Source: Bryobacterales bacterium (lineage in GTDB: Bacteria; Acidobacteriota; Terriglobia; Bryobacterales; Bryobacteraceae). Taken from it: 64,000 bases of DNA. The notes below the pieces were generated by a model. That model was not told the DNA's origin. It did no database searches and saw only the letters and a list, made by a program, of their open reading frames with translations. The stretch lies in assembly GCA_003170295.1 (NCBI GenBank), contig PNAJ01000125.1, positions 62,001 through 126,000 on the forward strand. The letters are read 5' to 3'. Both the position numbers and the translations under genes were made by a program. Positions 51,698 to 59,169 of the stretch are shown here, piece by piece; positions within the stretch are counted from its first letter, which is position 1; every line of letters begins with the position of its first letter.

Positions 51698-52403
51698 TCC
51701 AACCTCCTGGTTGGCTATGGTTACGGGTGGCCGCGGCTGATGCGGCCGCGACTTTCTTTGCTGCTCTGGCCTCCAGCCAGCGCATCCACTGGCCGAGCCC
51801 CGCACCGGTGGTGCAGGATGTTTCGATAATCTCGATCTCGGGATGGATCCGCCGCGCATTCTCACGCGCGAGTTCCAGCTGGAAAGGCACGTGCGGAAGC
51901 AGATCGATCTTGTTGAGGATCATCAACTCCGCTTTGCGAAAAATTCCGGGATATTTGAGGGGTTTGTCGTCGCCCTCGGTCACGCTCAGAATCACAATCT
52001 TGGCATCCTCGCCCAGATCGTAGCTGGTGGGACAAACCAGGTTGCCAACGTTTTCGATCAGCAGAAGCTGAACGACTTTGAGGAGCCACCCTTCCAGATG
52101 CTTTGCCACCATCGCCGCATCCAGGTGGCAGGCGCCGCCCGTACAGATCTGGCGCACGGGATGGCCGTATCGCAGCAGCCTCCGTGCGTCGTTGTCGGTT
52201 TGAATGTCGCCTGTCAGGACTGCGAGCCGCGTGTGAGCGGGAAGCAACTCCAGCGTTTTCTCGAGCAGCATCGTCTTGCCCGAGCCTGGAGAGCTGATAA
52301 AATTCAGCGCGAGCGCGCCGCTGGCCGTCAAAGCTTCGCGCAGTTCCGCCGCGATACGGTTGTTCTCGCTCAGGATGCTTTTCTCGATTACCACCCGGTT
52401 CAT
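51627..52403 (-). CDS. hypB: HypB nickel-incorporation GTPase
   Basis: A 258-residue G3E GTPase that delivers nickel to the large subunit with HypA. The Walker A loop is NFISSPGSGKTMLLEKTLEL; nickel/zinc-site residues are in TGGACHLDAAMV (Cys-His), and G-domain motifs include LLIENVGNL and MILNKIDLL. There is no N-terminal CxxCxxC nickel-binding motif or His-rich stretch, so it lacks the high-affinity nickel store seen in some HypB proteins. The last ~30 residues extend through the ribosome site and start of hyaA (71-base overlap). It overlaps hypA by 4 bases. Confidence 0.93.
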   Translation of the reverse strand: MNRVVIEKSILSENNRIAAELREALTASGALALNFISSPGSGKTMLLEKTLELLPAHTRLAVLTGDIQTDNDARRLLRYGHPVRQICTGGACHLDAAMVAKHLEGWLLKVVQLLLIENVGNLVCPTSYDLGEDAKIVILSVTEGDDKPLKYPGIFRKAELMILNKIDLLPHVPFQLELARENARRIHPEIEIIETSCTTGAGLGQWMRWLEARAAKKVAAASAAATRNHSQPGGWNAQLEVQCQRRTRQSRLHAASVD

Positions 52404-52672
52404 GTCGCTACCTCCACCTCTTCGAACTCCAGATACGCGATTTGCAGCTCATCGCCGCGACGCCCGCCTTCCGCCCGGCACCACTCGATTTCGAGCGAGA
52501 GCGGCGCGAGATCCGAGGTTTTCACGATCGCTTCAAAACAGAAGCGCAAGGAGTCCGGATCCACTGCGACAAACTCGCCGATTCGCACTCCAACTCGGGA
52601 GGCTCGCTCGCCCCGCCGCGACTCCTTGCGAACCGTCTCCAGCACCGAACTGGCAATTCCCATCTCGTGCAT
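52400..52672 (-). CDS. hypA: shortened HypA nickel metallochaperone
   Basis: A 90-residue HypA-like protein starting MHEMGIASSVLETV, so the N-terminal Met-His-Glu nickel-binding site is present. The fold continues RASRVGVRIGEFVAVDPDSL, RFCFEAIVKTSDLAPLSLEI. Normal HypA (113-118 residues) has a zinc loop with two CxxC pairs before its last strand; here the chain goes directly from EWCRAEGGRRG to the final strand (ELQIAYLEFEEVEVAT), leaving only one Cys in that region. The zinc domain is missing. ATG 52672 lies 8 bases after the hypE stop; the frame is open upstream through hypE to 52798 but that part is not HypA-like. Confidence 0.85.
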   Translation of the reverse strand: MHEMGIASSVLETVRKESRRGERASRVGVRIGEFVAVDPDSLRFCFEAIVKTSDLAPLSLEIEWCRAEGGRRGDELQIAYLEFEEVEVAT

Positions 52673-52679
52673 CGCACTC

Positions 52680-53768
52680 CTAGCAAATTCTCGGGAGCTG
52701 ATCGCCAGCCAACAAATCGACGATACGCGTGGATCCAAAGGCAGTTCGTAACGTGACTCGCGCACGTCCCGCGCCAATCCTGCCGCCGACAGTGCCAATT
52801 ATCTGGGCATCAGCCCCGCGTTGGTCGTGGCGCATGGCATCGAGCACCGCGTCCGCCGCCTCCGGAGCGACGATCGCCACCAGCTTCCCTTCATTCGCTA
52901 CGTACAGTGGATCGAACCCCAGCAGCTCGCACGCGCCCTTCACTTCATCGCGAATCGGGATTGCCGTCTCTTCCAGTTGGATGCTCACGCCGGATTGCGA
53001 CGCGATCTCGTTCAAGGAGCTGGAGAGGCCGCCGCGAGTCGGATCGCGCAGGCAGCGTATTTGCCCGGAGGCGGCTCCTTGGGTGGATACACCCAGCATC
53101 GCCGCTACCATTTCGTGCAATGGCGCAGAGTCGCTGACGATCTCCGCGTCGAATTCTAATCCCTCGCGCCTGGCGAGAATCGCGATGCCGTGATCGCCGA
53201 TCGACCCGCTCAGCAGGACCCGGTCCCCAGGACGCGCCTGATTTGCGGACAGGCTTACCCCTTCGGGCACGATGCCGATGCCGGTGGTATTGATAAACAC
53301 ACCGTCGCCTTTTCCCCTCTCGACTACTTTCGTATCGCCGGTGACAATCGAGACGCCGGCCGCTGCGGAGGCCTCCGTCATCGAGGCCACGATTCTGCGC
53401 AGGGTCTCCGTCGGCAGTCCCTCTTCAAGAATGAAGGCGACGCTCAGGAACAGAGGCCGTGCACCGCCCATCGCCAGATCGTTCACGGTGCCATGAACCG
53501 CCAGTGAACCGATGTCGCCGCCTGGGAAGAAGAGCGGTTGGACCACGAAGGAGTCGGTGGTGAAAGCCAGCCTGGAGCCGCCGATCTCGAGCACGGCCTG
53601 ATCGTCCATACGATCGAGGATGGGGTTGGAAAACATCGGCAGGAAGACATCGCGCAGCAGTTCCGCGCTGAGCCTGCCCCCGCTGCCGTGTCCGAGAACG
53701 ATCCGGTCCTTCGCGGCAATCGCCGGTGCGCAAACAAACGAGAGTGGTTCAGCAATTGAGTCAGACAT
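52680..53768 (-). CDS. hypE: HypE hydrogenase maturation protein
   Basis: A 362-residue ATP-dependent dehydratase that turns the carbamoyl group delivered by HypF into a cyanide ligand held on its C-terminal cysteine. The chain ends in the hallmark PRIC. Other motifs: [60 protein letters not shown] (PurM-like ATP site) and [18 protein letters not shown]. It overlaps hypD by 8 bases (53761-53768). Confidence 0.95.
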   Translation of the reverse strand: MSDSIAEPLSFVCAPAIAAKDRIVLGHGSGGRLSAELLRDVFLPMFSNPILDRMDDQAVLEIGGSRLAFTTDSFVVQPLFFPGGDIGSLAVHGTVNDLAMGGARPLFLSVAFILEEGLPTETLRRIVASMTEASAAAGVSIVTGDTKVVERGKGDGVFINTTGIGIVPEGVSLSANQARPGDRVLLSGSIGDHGIAILARREGLEFDAEIVSDSAPLHEMVAAMLGVSTQGAASGQIRCLRDPTRGGLSSSLNEIASQSGVSIQLEETAIPIRDEVKGACELLGFDPLYVANEGKLVAIVAPEAADAVLDAMRHDQRGADAQIIGTVGGRIGAGRARVTLRTAFGSTRIVDLLAGDQLPRIC

Positions 53769-54849
53769 GGCGGCGATATTGGTAATAGGCGGCGCAAGCG
53801 CCCTCAGTCGACACCATCGGGGCTCCGAGCGGGTTCATCGGCGTGCAGCGGCTGCCGAACGCCGGACAATCGAGAGGCTTCTTCAAGCCTTGTAGCACCA
53901 GCGCGCTGATGCATTCGCGCGGTTCCTCCGCCGTCACATCGCCGGTGCCGAAAATCCGCTCGGCATCGAACGCGGCATACTTATCCCGCAGGCGAAGACC
54001 GCTCGCCGCGATGGCTCCGATGCCCCGCCACTTGCGGCTCGTTACCTCGAACACTTCGTGCAGGATGAGCTGCGCCGGAAGATTCCCTTTATAGTGAACC
54101 GAGCGGGAATACTGGTTTTCGACCTCCGCCCGGCCCTCCTCCAGTTGGGCCACCAGCATGGAAATCGCTTCGAGGAGATCGATTGGCTCAAATCCGCCCA
54201 CGACGATCGGAACATGAAACTCGCGCGCCAGATCTTCATATTCACCGAAACCCATCACCGTGCAGACGTGTCCAGGCCCGATAAAACCCTGCACACGATT
54301 CGACGGGGAACTGAGAATCAGACGCATGGCGGGTGGCACCAGCACATGGGAAACGATCATCGAAAAGTTCAGCAGGCCTTCGCGCTTGGCCTGCCACACC
54401 GCCATCGCATTGGCCGGCGCCGTAGTTTCAAAACCAACACCGAAAAACACCACCTTGCGCTCCGGATTCATGCGAGCAATCTTGAGCGCATCGAGAGGCG
54501 AGTATGCGATGCGAACGTCGGCGCCACTCGCCTTTGCCTGGAACAAATCCGTGTGCGACCCGGGTACCCGCAGCATGTCTCCGTAAGACACGAAAATGAC
54601 GCCGGGAGTAGATGCGATCCTTATCGCGCGATCCACCATTTCAAGAGGCGTCACGCAGACCGGACAACCGGGTCCGTGGACCAGTTCCACGCCGGGCGGC
54701 AGCAGTTCGTCCAACCCGTAGCGCATCAGCGTATGCGTCTGGCCGCCGCACACCTCCATCAGCACCAATGGCCGGGTTACTTTTCGGGCGATCCGTTCGG
54801 CGACTGCAAGGGCGATCTTCGGATCGCGATATTCGTCGACGAATTTCAT
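53761..54849 (-). CDS. hypD: HypD hydrogenase maturation protein
   Basis: A 362-residue iron-sulfur protein that, with HypC, forms the scaffold for assembling Fe(CN)2CO. Conserved elements: [60 protein letters not shown] and the C-terminal cysteines for its [4Fe-4S] cluster ([33 protein letters not shown]). It overlaps hypC by 4 bases (54846-54849), indicating coupling. Confidence 0.95.
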   Translation of the reverse strand: MKFVDEYRDPKIALAVAERIARKVTRPLVLMEVCGGQTHTLMRYGLDELLPPGVELVHGPGCPVCVTPLEMVDRAIRIASTPGVIFVSYGDMLRVPGSHTDLFQAKASGADVRIAYSPLDALKIARMNPERKVVFFGVGFETTAPANAMAVWQAKREGLLNFSMIVSHVLVPPAMRLILSSPSNRVQGFIGPGHVCTVMGFGEYEDLAREFHVPIVVGGFEPIDLLEAISMLVAQLEEGRAEVENQYSRSVHYKGNLPAQLILHEVFEVTSRKWRGIGAIAASGLRLRDKYAAFDAERIFGTGDVTAEEPRECISALVLQGLKKPLDCPAFGSRCTPMNPLGAPMVSTEGACAAYYQYRRHV

Positions 54850-55097
54850 GGGGCGAACCCTTCGTCAGCGAGGGCGCCGATTTCAACCAGATACTGGTAG
54901 GTGCGCGCCGCTTCTTCCTCGTCGATCTTGGTGAGAGCAAAACCGACATGGACCAGCACGAAATCGCCGGGCACGGCGTCCGGCGTAAACGCAAGATTGA
55001 CGGTTTTTCGTACGCCGCAGAAATCGACGTAAGCAGTGCGGAAGGCGGGATCTCCGCCTTCGACGTTGAGAACTCGTCCTGGAACTGCGAGGCACAT
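54846..55097 (-). CDS. hypC: HypC hydrogenase maturation chaperone (canonical)
   Basis: An 83-residue HypC with the invariant N-terminus [20 protein letters not shown], so Cys2 is present as iron ligand and HypD contact. The barrel continues [20 protein letters not shown]. It is the first gene of the minus-strand hydrogenase operon, whose promoter must lie in the 170-base divergent spacer (55098-55267). A perfect palindrome TGCACGTGCA (55116-55125) lies about 20 bases upstream and may be a control site. Confidence 0.93.
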   Translation of the reverse strand: MCLAVPGRVLNVEGGDPAFRTAYVDFCGVRKTVNLAFTPDAVPGDFVLVHVGFALTKIDEEEAARTYQYLVEIGALADEGFAP

Positions 55098-55115
55098 GAT
55101 GGTTGGCCTTTTCAG

Positions 55116-55125
55116 TGCACGTGCA
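55116..55125. promoter_or_regulatory. palindrome in hydrogenase/desaturase divergent spacer
   Basis: TGCACGTGCA is a perfect 10-bp palindrome in the short spacer between hypC (minus) and the desaturase gene (plus). No clear sigma-54 or FNR site was seen. It is a candidate regulatory site only. Confidence 0.3.
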
Positions 55126-55267
55126 GGCCCAGATTCTGAGGTTGAAATAATCGGACACGCGCCGTATATTGGTGCTTCATGGCATTCTCCATCCGTGCCT
55201 GGCCACCCAAGCCTGGGTCATTCCGCGCAGAGAATGCCAGCCAAAACCAGAACCGTTGGGGGATTGC

Positions 55268-56110
55268 GTGGACGTTCGATTGCTTGACACATCTGCTGTG
55301 ACGCCCGCCGCTCCCGAGCGAGACATCTTGCGAGACCCACGCCTTCGCTTGGTGATATGGCGCGATCTGGTGTCCGTCACTCCGCTCGAGATTCTCTGGG
55401 AGCTGCTTTTGCCGGCAGCATGGCTCTCCGCATCGCTCGTGTTTGCAGCGCGCGGATACTATCCGATCGCCGTTGGGCTGTCGTTCATGTTTTTCCTGAC
55501 CGGCCTTCGACTGGTTCACAATGCATTCCATTCCGCGCTGGGATTGTCCCGGCGCGCTACCGACGCGGTGCTCTGGGTAATGAGCCTGGTGATGCTAGGG
55601 TCGATGCACGCGGTCCGGTTCAATCACATGAGGCACCACCGGCTCCGCTTGGGCGAGGGCGATGTGGAAGGGCGAAGCGCGGATATGCCGGCATGGGGCG
55701 CGCTGCTGTTCGGGCCCGTGTTTCCGATCCTGCTGCACGCCACCGCGCTCCGGTATGGAAACTGGAAATTGCGTTCGATTGTTGTCGCTGAGTTAGGAAT
55801 GACCGCGTTGTGGGTCACCCTGGTGTTCAGCGCATTGCCCAGTCCAACGCTTCGGTACCACGTGATCGTCATGGCGGCCGGGCAGTGCTTCACCGCTTTT
55901 TTTGCCGTGTGGACCGTGCATCACCATTGCGACCGTACGCACTACATTGCTCGGACATTGCGAAACCGAGTGAAGAATGGAATCACCTTTAATATGTTCC
56001 TGCATGTCGAGCATCATCTCTGTCCCCAGGTACCGACGTGCCACCTGCCGGAGCTTTCAAAGCGCATCGACCGCGCCATGCCGGAGTTGAAACGTAAGAT
56101 CGTTTTTTAA
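55268..56110 (+). CDS. membrane fatty-acid desaturase-like protein
   Basis: A 280-residue membrane protein with three histidine boxes: LVHNAFHSALG (HxxxH), FNHMRHHRLR (HxxHH) and FLHVEHHLCP (HxxHH), plus helices such as LWELLLPAAWLSASLVFAAR. This is the di-iron membrane desaturase/hydroxylase superfamily, which uses O2 to act on fatty acids, carotenoids or related lipids. GTG 55268 was chosen because GGGGG lies 6 bases upstream; the frame is open to 55169. It is divergent from the hydrogenase operon. A DoxX-family gene follows 12 bases downstream, probably on the same transcript. Confidence 0.87.
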   Translation: MDVRLLDTSAVTPAAPERDILRDPRLRLVIWRDLVSVTPLEILWELLLPAAWLSASLVFAARGYYPIAVGLSFMFFLTGLRLVHNAFHSALGLSRRATDAVLWVMSLVMLGSMHAVRFNHMRHHRLRLGEGDVEGRSADMPAWGALLFGPVFPILLHATALRYGNWKLRSIVVAELGMTALWVTLVFSALPSPTLRYHVIVMAAGQCFTAFFAVWTVHHHCDRTHYIARTLRNRVKNGITFNMFLHVEHHLCPQVPTCHLPELSKRIDRAMPELKRKIVF

Positions 56111-56122
56111 GGAGCCTTCACG

Positions 56123-56494
56123 ATGCAGGCACAGCTTTCGACCTCAATCCCGGTGCTCGGGAGAGCTCTATTCTCCTCATACTTCCTGGCGATGGGTATG
56201 AGCCATCTGGTCCATTTCCGGAAGCATGCAGCGTTTATCGGAGGAAAAGGGGTACCCCTCGCGCGGTCAGCCACGTTGCTGACTATCCTCATGATGCTGG
56301 TGGGCGGCTCGCTCGTATTGTTCGATTGGCACCGCTGGATCGGAGGCGCACTGCTATTCGGCATCATCTTCCCAGCCCCGTTTTTCCTGCATCATTTTTG
56401 GAATGAGACCGAAGCGTACTCGCGGCTCAGCGAGTTCGCGCATTTCATAAAGGATCTCTCCCTGGCTGGAGCCGCGTTGCTGTTGCTTTCCTGA
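56123..56494 (+). CDS. DoxX-family membrane protein
   Basis: A 123-residue protein with four helices: LGRALFSSYFLAMGMSHLVH, ARSATLLTILMMLVGGSLVL, GGALLFGIIFPAPFFLHHFW and FIKDLSLAGAALLLLS. The NETEAYSR segment after the third helix is typical of DoxX/SURF4-like proteins. These are small membrane redox-associated proteins of uncertain role. It probably shares a transcript with the desaturase, 12 bases upstream. Confidence 0.87.
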   Translation: MQAQLSTSIPVLGRALFSSYFLAMGMSHLVHFRKHAAFIGGKGVPLARSATLLTILMMLVGGSLVLFDWHRWIGGALLFGIIFPAPFFLHHFWNETEAYSRLSEFAHFIKDLSLAGAALLLLS

Positions 56495-56643
56495 TCCGAT
56501 TCTTTAGCCCGCGGACTGGTTACTCTCTCGCCACGCCAGAAACAAGTATCCGCAGACGAGCAACGCGGCGTAGGCAATGAGGATGATGAGAAGTTTACTG
56601 CAACGGCCGATCGCGGCCAGCCGATGTGCGAATGCCTCCTGCG

Positions 56644-56778
56644 CTGGCCGAGGAGTTTTACTCGACAACGCGTCAGTTCGCGCAGTTCACGAATCTCCTG
56701 TGGAGGCACGAAGCTTCCTCGCAAAAGTCCGTACTGCAACAACTGCGCTAGCCATTCGCAGTCTTTTTGATCAGTCTT
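56644..56778 (-). pseudogene. IS110-family transposase fragment
   Basis: On the minus strand, 45 codons read KTDQKDCEWLAQLLQYGLLR then GSFVPPQEIRELRELTRCR. This is the conserved linker between the RuvC-like N-terminal and the C-terminal domain of IS110/IS116-type transposases (K.D..DA..IA.L...G......P....ELR.L.R). The catalytic acidic residues upstream and the C-terminal domain are both missing. Confidence 0.7.
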
Positions 56779-56932
56779 TCGTGTGCAGGGAGGAGTCACC
56801 GGCACCACCGCGGCGCCGCGACGCCCACCCCCGTCGAACCAGGGAGGATCCAGGTACAGGCCAGCGTCGTCTTTGAAGCGGAATTGAATTAGTTTTTTCG
56901 GCTCTGAGCAAGAATTCGTGGAAGTGGGCATT

Positions 56933-57667
56933 TCACGCTGCTTTCCTGAAGGCGACAAACTCGGTCTTGGTCAGCGCCATTCGCTGAGCTTTCAGCAATA
57001 GGTAATGTAGGTTCTGGTAGCCGCGACCGCGTCGGAGCAGACTCTTGATGTTACCGTTCACCGCCTCCACAACTCCCATAAGGCACTTTGGTGCGGCAGT
57101 AGTTGAGAATGCCCTCCAGGTGATCGAGCAACATCTGGGCCAGCTTCTCAAGCGGCTTCAACCGCTGCCAGCGCAACTGATCCAACCAGTTCTGTAGATA
57201 TCGCAGCATCGCGCCTTCGTAATGATAAGTCCAAAGTCGGTCCAAACTCTCTTTGAGCAGGTACGCTTTCATGACCCGCCGGTTGAGCGCGAACAGCGTA
57301 TTCAACTGTTGCTTCTTGCCTATATCCAGGTGCACCCAGCGGCTCAGCAGCAGCCAGCGCTTTCCCTTGACCACGCCTCGCATCGGTCCGCCCTGCGGAA
57401 AAACTCCGCCCTCCGCACTTCATCCACAGCGGCGTTGGCGTGCTGCATGATATGAAACTCGTCATAGATGATCTGGCAGTTTGGCGCCCATTGCTGGATG
57501 CTCCGCCGGTACGGCTCCCACATATCCACACACGCCGCTTCGATCCCGCGCCGCTGCCTGGCGCTGAGTTCGGTGTGGAAGTATCCATCCAAACTTTCTT
57601 TCTTCCGTTCCCGCCGGAACCACAACGGTTCGCCGGTCTCCAGGTTGCATACTACGCTGAGGCAGAA
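56933..57667 (-). pseudogene. ISL3-family transposase, frameshifted
   Basis: The minus strand carries most of an ISL3-type transposase split over at least three frames. First VCNLETGEPLWFRRERKKES, then IEAACVDMWEPYRRSIQQWA and IIYDEFHIMQHANAAVDEVR; then, in another frame, VVKGKRWLLLSRWVHLDIGK, LLKESLDRLWTYHYEGAML; then VVEAVNGNIKSLLRRGRGYQ. Frame changes occur at about 57380 and 57080. The 5' end with the zinc finger and first catalytic Asp is missing. Inactive. Confidence 0.8.
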
Positions 57668-57818
57668 CCAGGCTGGTATCGATTTTGAGGTGCGCTTTTC
57701 TTTCGTCGGGCTGCGTCTTCGTGCCGGGACGTTGGCGCGGTTCGATGGATATCTGTTGGCTCGACAGCGCGAATGATGCCAGTAGAAACACGGTTGTGCA
57801 CTTGAAAGATTGCCACAC
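57663..57818 (-). pseudogene. 5' fragment of a secreted VWFA-type protein
   Basis: From ATG 57818 on the minus strand, about 52 codons read [20 protein letters not shown] (signal peptide) and later KAHLKIDTSLVL, which match the start of acidobacterial VWFA-domain proteins (usually ...DTTLVLVPVTVTD). At 57663 the sequence switches to the ISL3 transposase. The gene was probably interrupted by the insertion sequence and the rest lost. Confidence 0.55.
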
Positions 57819-58054
57819 GGCTGGATTATACGCGAACGTCGCACACCAATGAAGGGGTACAAAACAAGCCGCCTGAGCGGTGTACGGAATTGAAATATTC
57901 GAGATGCACAGTTAGCGCGACCTGCCAGACCTCGCCACTCTGGGGACTGAGCAAGGGAAGGCAACTTTCCGAGGCTCCCAAGTCTGGGTTTCGAGGCTGG
58001 CAGGTAAATCCAAACTCAATCTTCGGTGAAGGCCGAATCGCTGCACGATCATGC

Positions 58055-58183
58055 TATGATCTGCACGCGACCATGCTCCATCTGCTGGGGTTCGATCATA
58101 AGCGGCTGACGTACTGGCATAACGGTTTCGATCGCCGCCTGACCGGCGTGTTCGGTGAAGTGATCCAGGAGATACTGGCGTGA
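58055..58183 (+). pseudogene. DUF1501 C-terminal fragment
   Basis: The last 42 codons of a DUF1501 (sulfatase-like) protein: [20 protein letters not shown] then [20 protein letters not shown] and LA before TGA. This is the standard C-terminus of the family. Upstream of about 58055 no related sequence is present. Its stop overlaps the next start as TGATG, so the original downstream neighbour has been kept. Confidence 0.75.
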
Positions 58184-59169
58184 TGCGGTGGCTGTTCTTG
58201 TTCGCGATGCTTCCTGCCCCTCTGTCCGCACAATTCAGTTTGTATGTGTGCATGACGGTGACCAGGGAGTACGTCGTCGGTGCGAAGTTGCCTCCGAGCG
58301 GATTGTTTCTCAAGGGCGCGGACGGCCGGTGGCAGCACGCGGGCTATAATCACCCGTTCATTTTTTCCCTGGATTACGATCCTTCCGATCCGTCCATCCT
58401 CTACTTGGCCGCGGGCAACGGGTTGATTCGCGCCTCGGAACACGGCGAGAAATGGAAAATCCTGACGGGCAGCGATGTTACCGAGCTGCGCGACGTTTCC
58501 GTCGACCGTAACGCTCCAGGGACGATTTACTTCGCGCACAGCCATGGGATTCGCGTCAGCCGCGATCGAGGAGCGACGTGGGAGGAGATCGGCACAACGT
58601 TGCACCGGAAGTTCACCGAAGCTGTTCGAGCCGACCGGCGTCAGGCGGGTGCGCTGGTTGCCGGAGGGGAAGAAGGAATCTTTCGCAGCGAGGATAGCGG
58701 CAGGAGCTGGCACATCGCCGGTGCGGCGGGCTTTCAGGTCACGCGCGTCGAGCAATCGCCTCACGATGGATGTGAATGGGCCGCCACAACGCAGGGGGGC
58801 GGCGTGTTCGCATCGCACGATTGCGCGAAAACCTTCGAGAACACCGGACGAATCGGAGTGGGCGCCACCCTCTACGACGTCGCCTTCGACCCGATGGACG
58901 TGAAACGGATCGCTGTGGCAGGTTGGGGGCCGGGCATCGCGATCTCAGAGGATGGCGGCAAAACATGGCAATCCCGCAACACCGGTCTGCCTGTGCCAGA
59001 AGTGGTCAGTGTGATTTTCGATCCTGTCGTGCGAGGGCGAGTCTATTCGAGCGTGCGCGACGACGGGCTTTACGTCTCGAACGATGCGGGCCGAAACTGG
59101 TCCAAGCAGGGACTGGATGGAAGTGTGATTAATCGAATGAAGTTCGTCCCCTCGGACGTGGGCAAATGA
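58183..59169 (+). CDS. secreted BNR/sortilin-like beta-propeller protein
   Basis: A protein of about 328 residues with a signal peptide (MRWLFLFAMLPAPLSAQFSL) and repeated Asp-box/BNR units (SEHGEKW, SRDRGATWEEIG, SEDSGRSWHIAG, SHDCAKTF, SEDGGKTWQSRN, SNDAGRNWSKQG), each separated by about 40-50 residues. This is the VPS10/WD40-YVTN-like propeller fold seen in glycosidases and binding proteins. No catalytic site is evident. The start is GTG 58180 or ATG 58183, overlapping the DUF1501 remnant's stop. It overlaps the next gene by 4 bases (59166-59169), so the two are coupled. Confidence 0.82.
   Translation: MRWLFLFAMLPAPLSAQFSLYVCMTVTREYVVGAKLPPSGLFLKGADGRWQHAGYNHPFIFSLDYDPSDPSILYLAAGNGLIRASEHGEKWKILTGSDVTELRDVSVDRNAPGTIYFAHSHGIRVSRDRGATWEEIGTTLHRKFTEAVRADRRQAGALVAGGEEGIFRSEDSGRSWHIAGAAGFQVTRVEQSPHDGCEWAATTQGGGVFASHDCAKTFENTGRIGVGATLYDVAFDPMDVKRIAVAGWGPGIAISEDGGKTWQSRNTGLPVPEVVSVIFDPVVRGRVYSSVRDDGLYVSNDAGRNWSKQGLDGSVINRMKFVPSDVGK

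Noticed and set aside
52673..52798. Longer HypA start
   Set aside because: The extra 42 codons are the end of hypE in a different frame; HypA function needs Met-His-Glu at the N-terminus, which is at 52672.
47658..55097. Reading the hydrogenase as an O2-tolerant group 1d enzyme because of cytochrome b and Tat signal
   Set aside because: The small subunit lacks the two supernumerary proximal-cluster cysteines that define that group.
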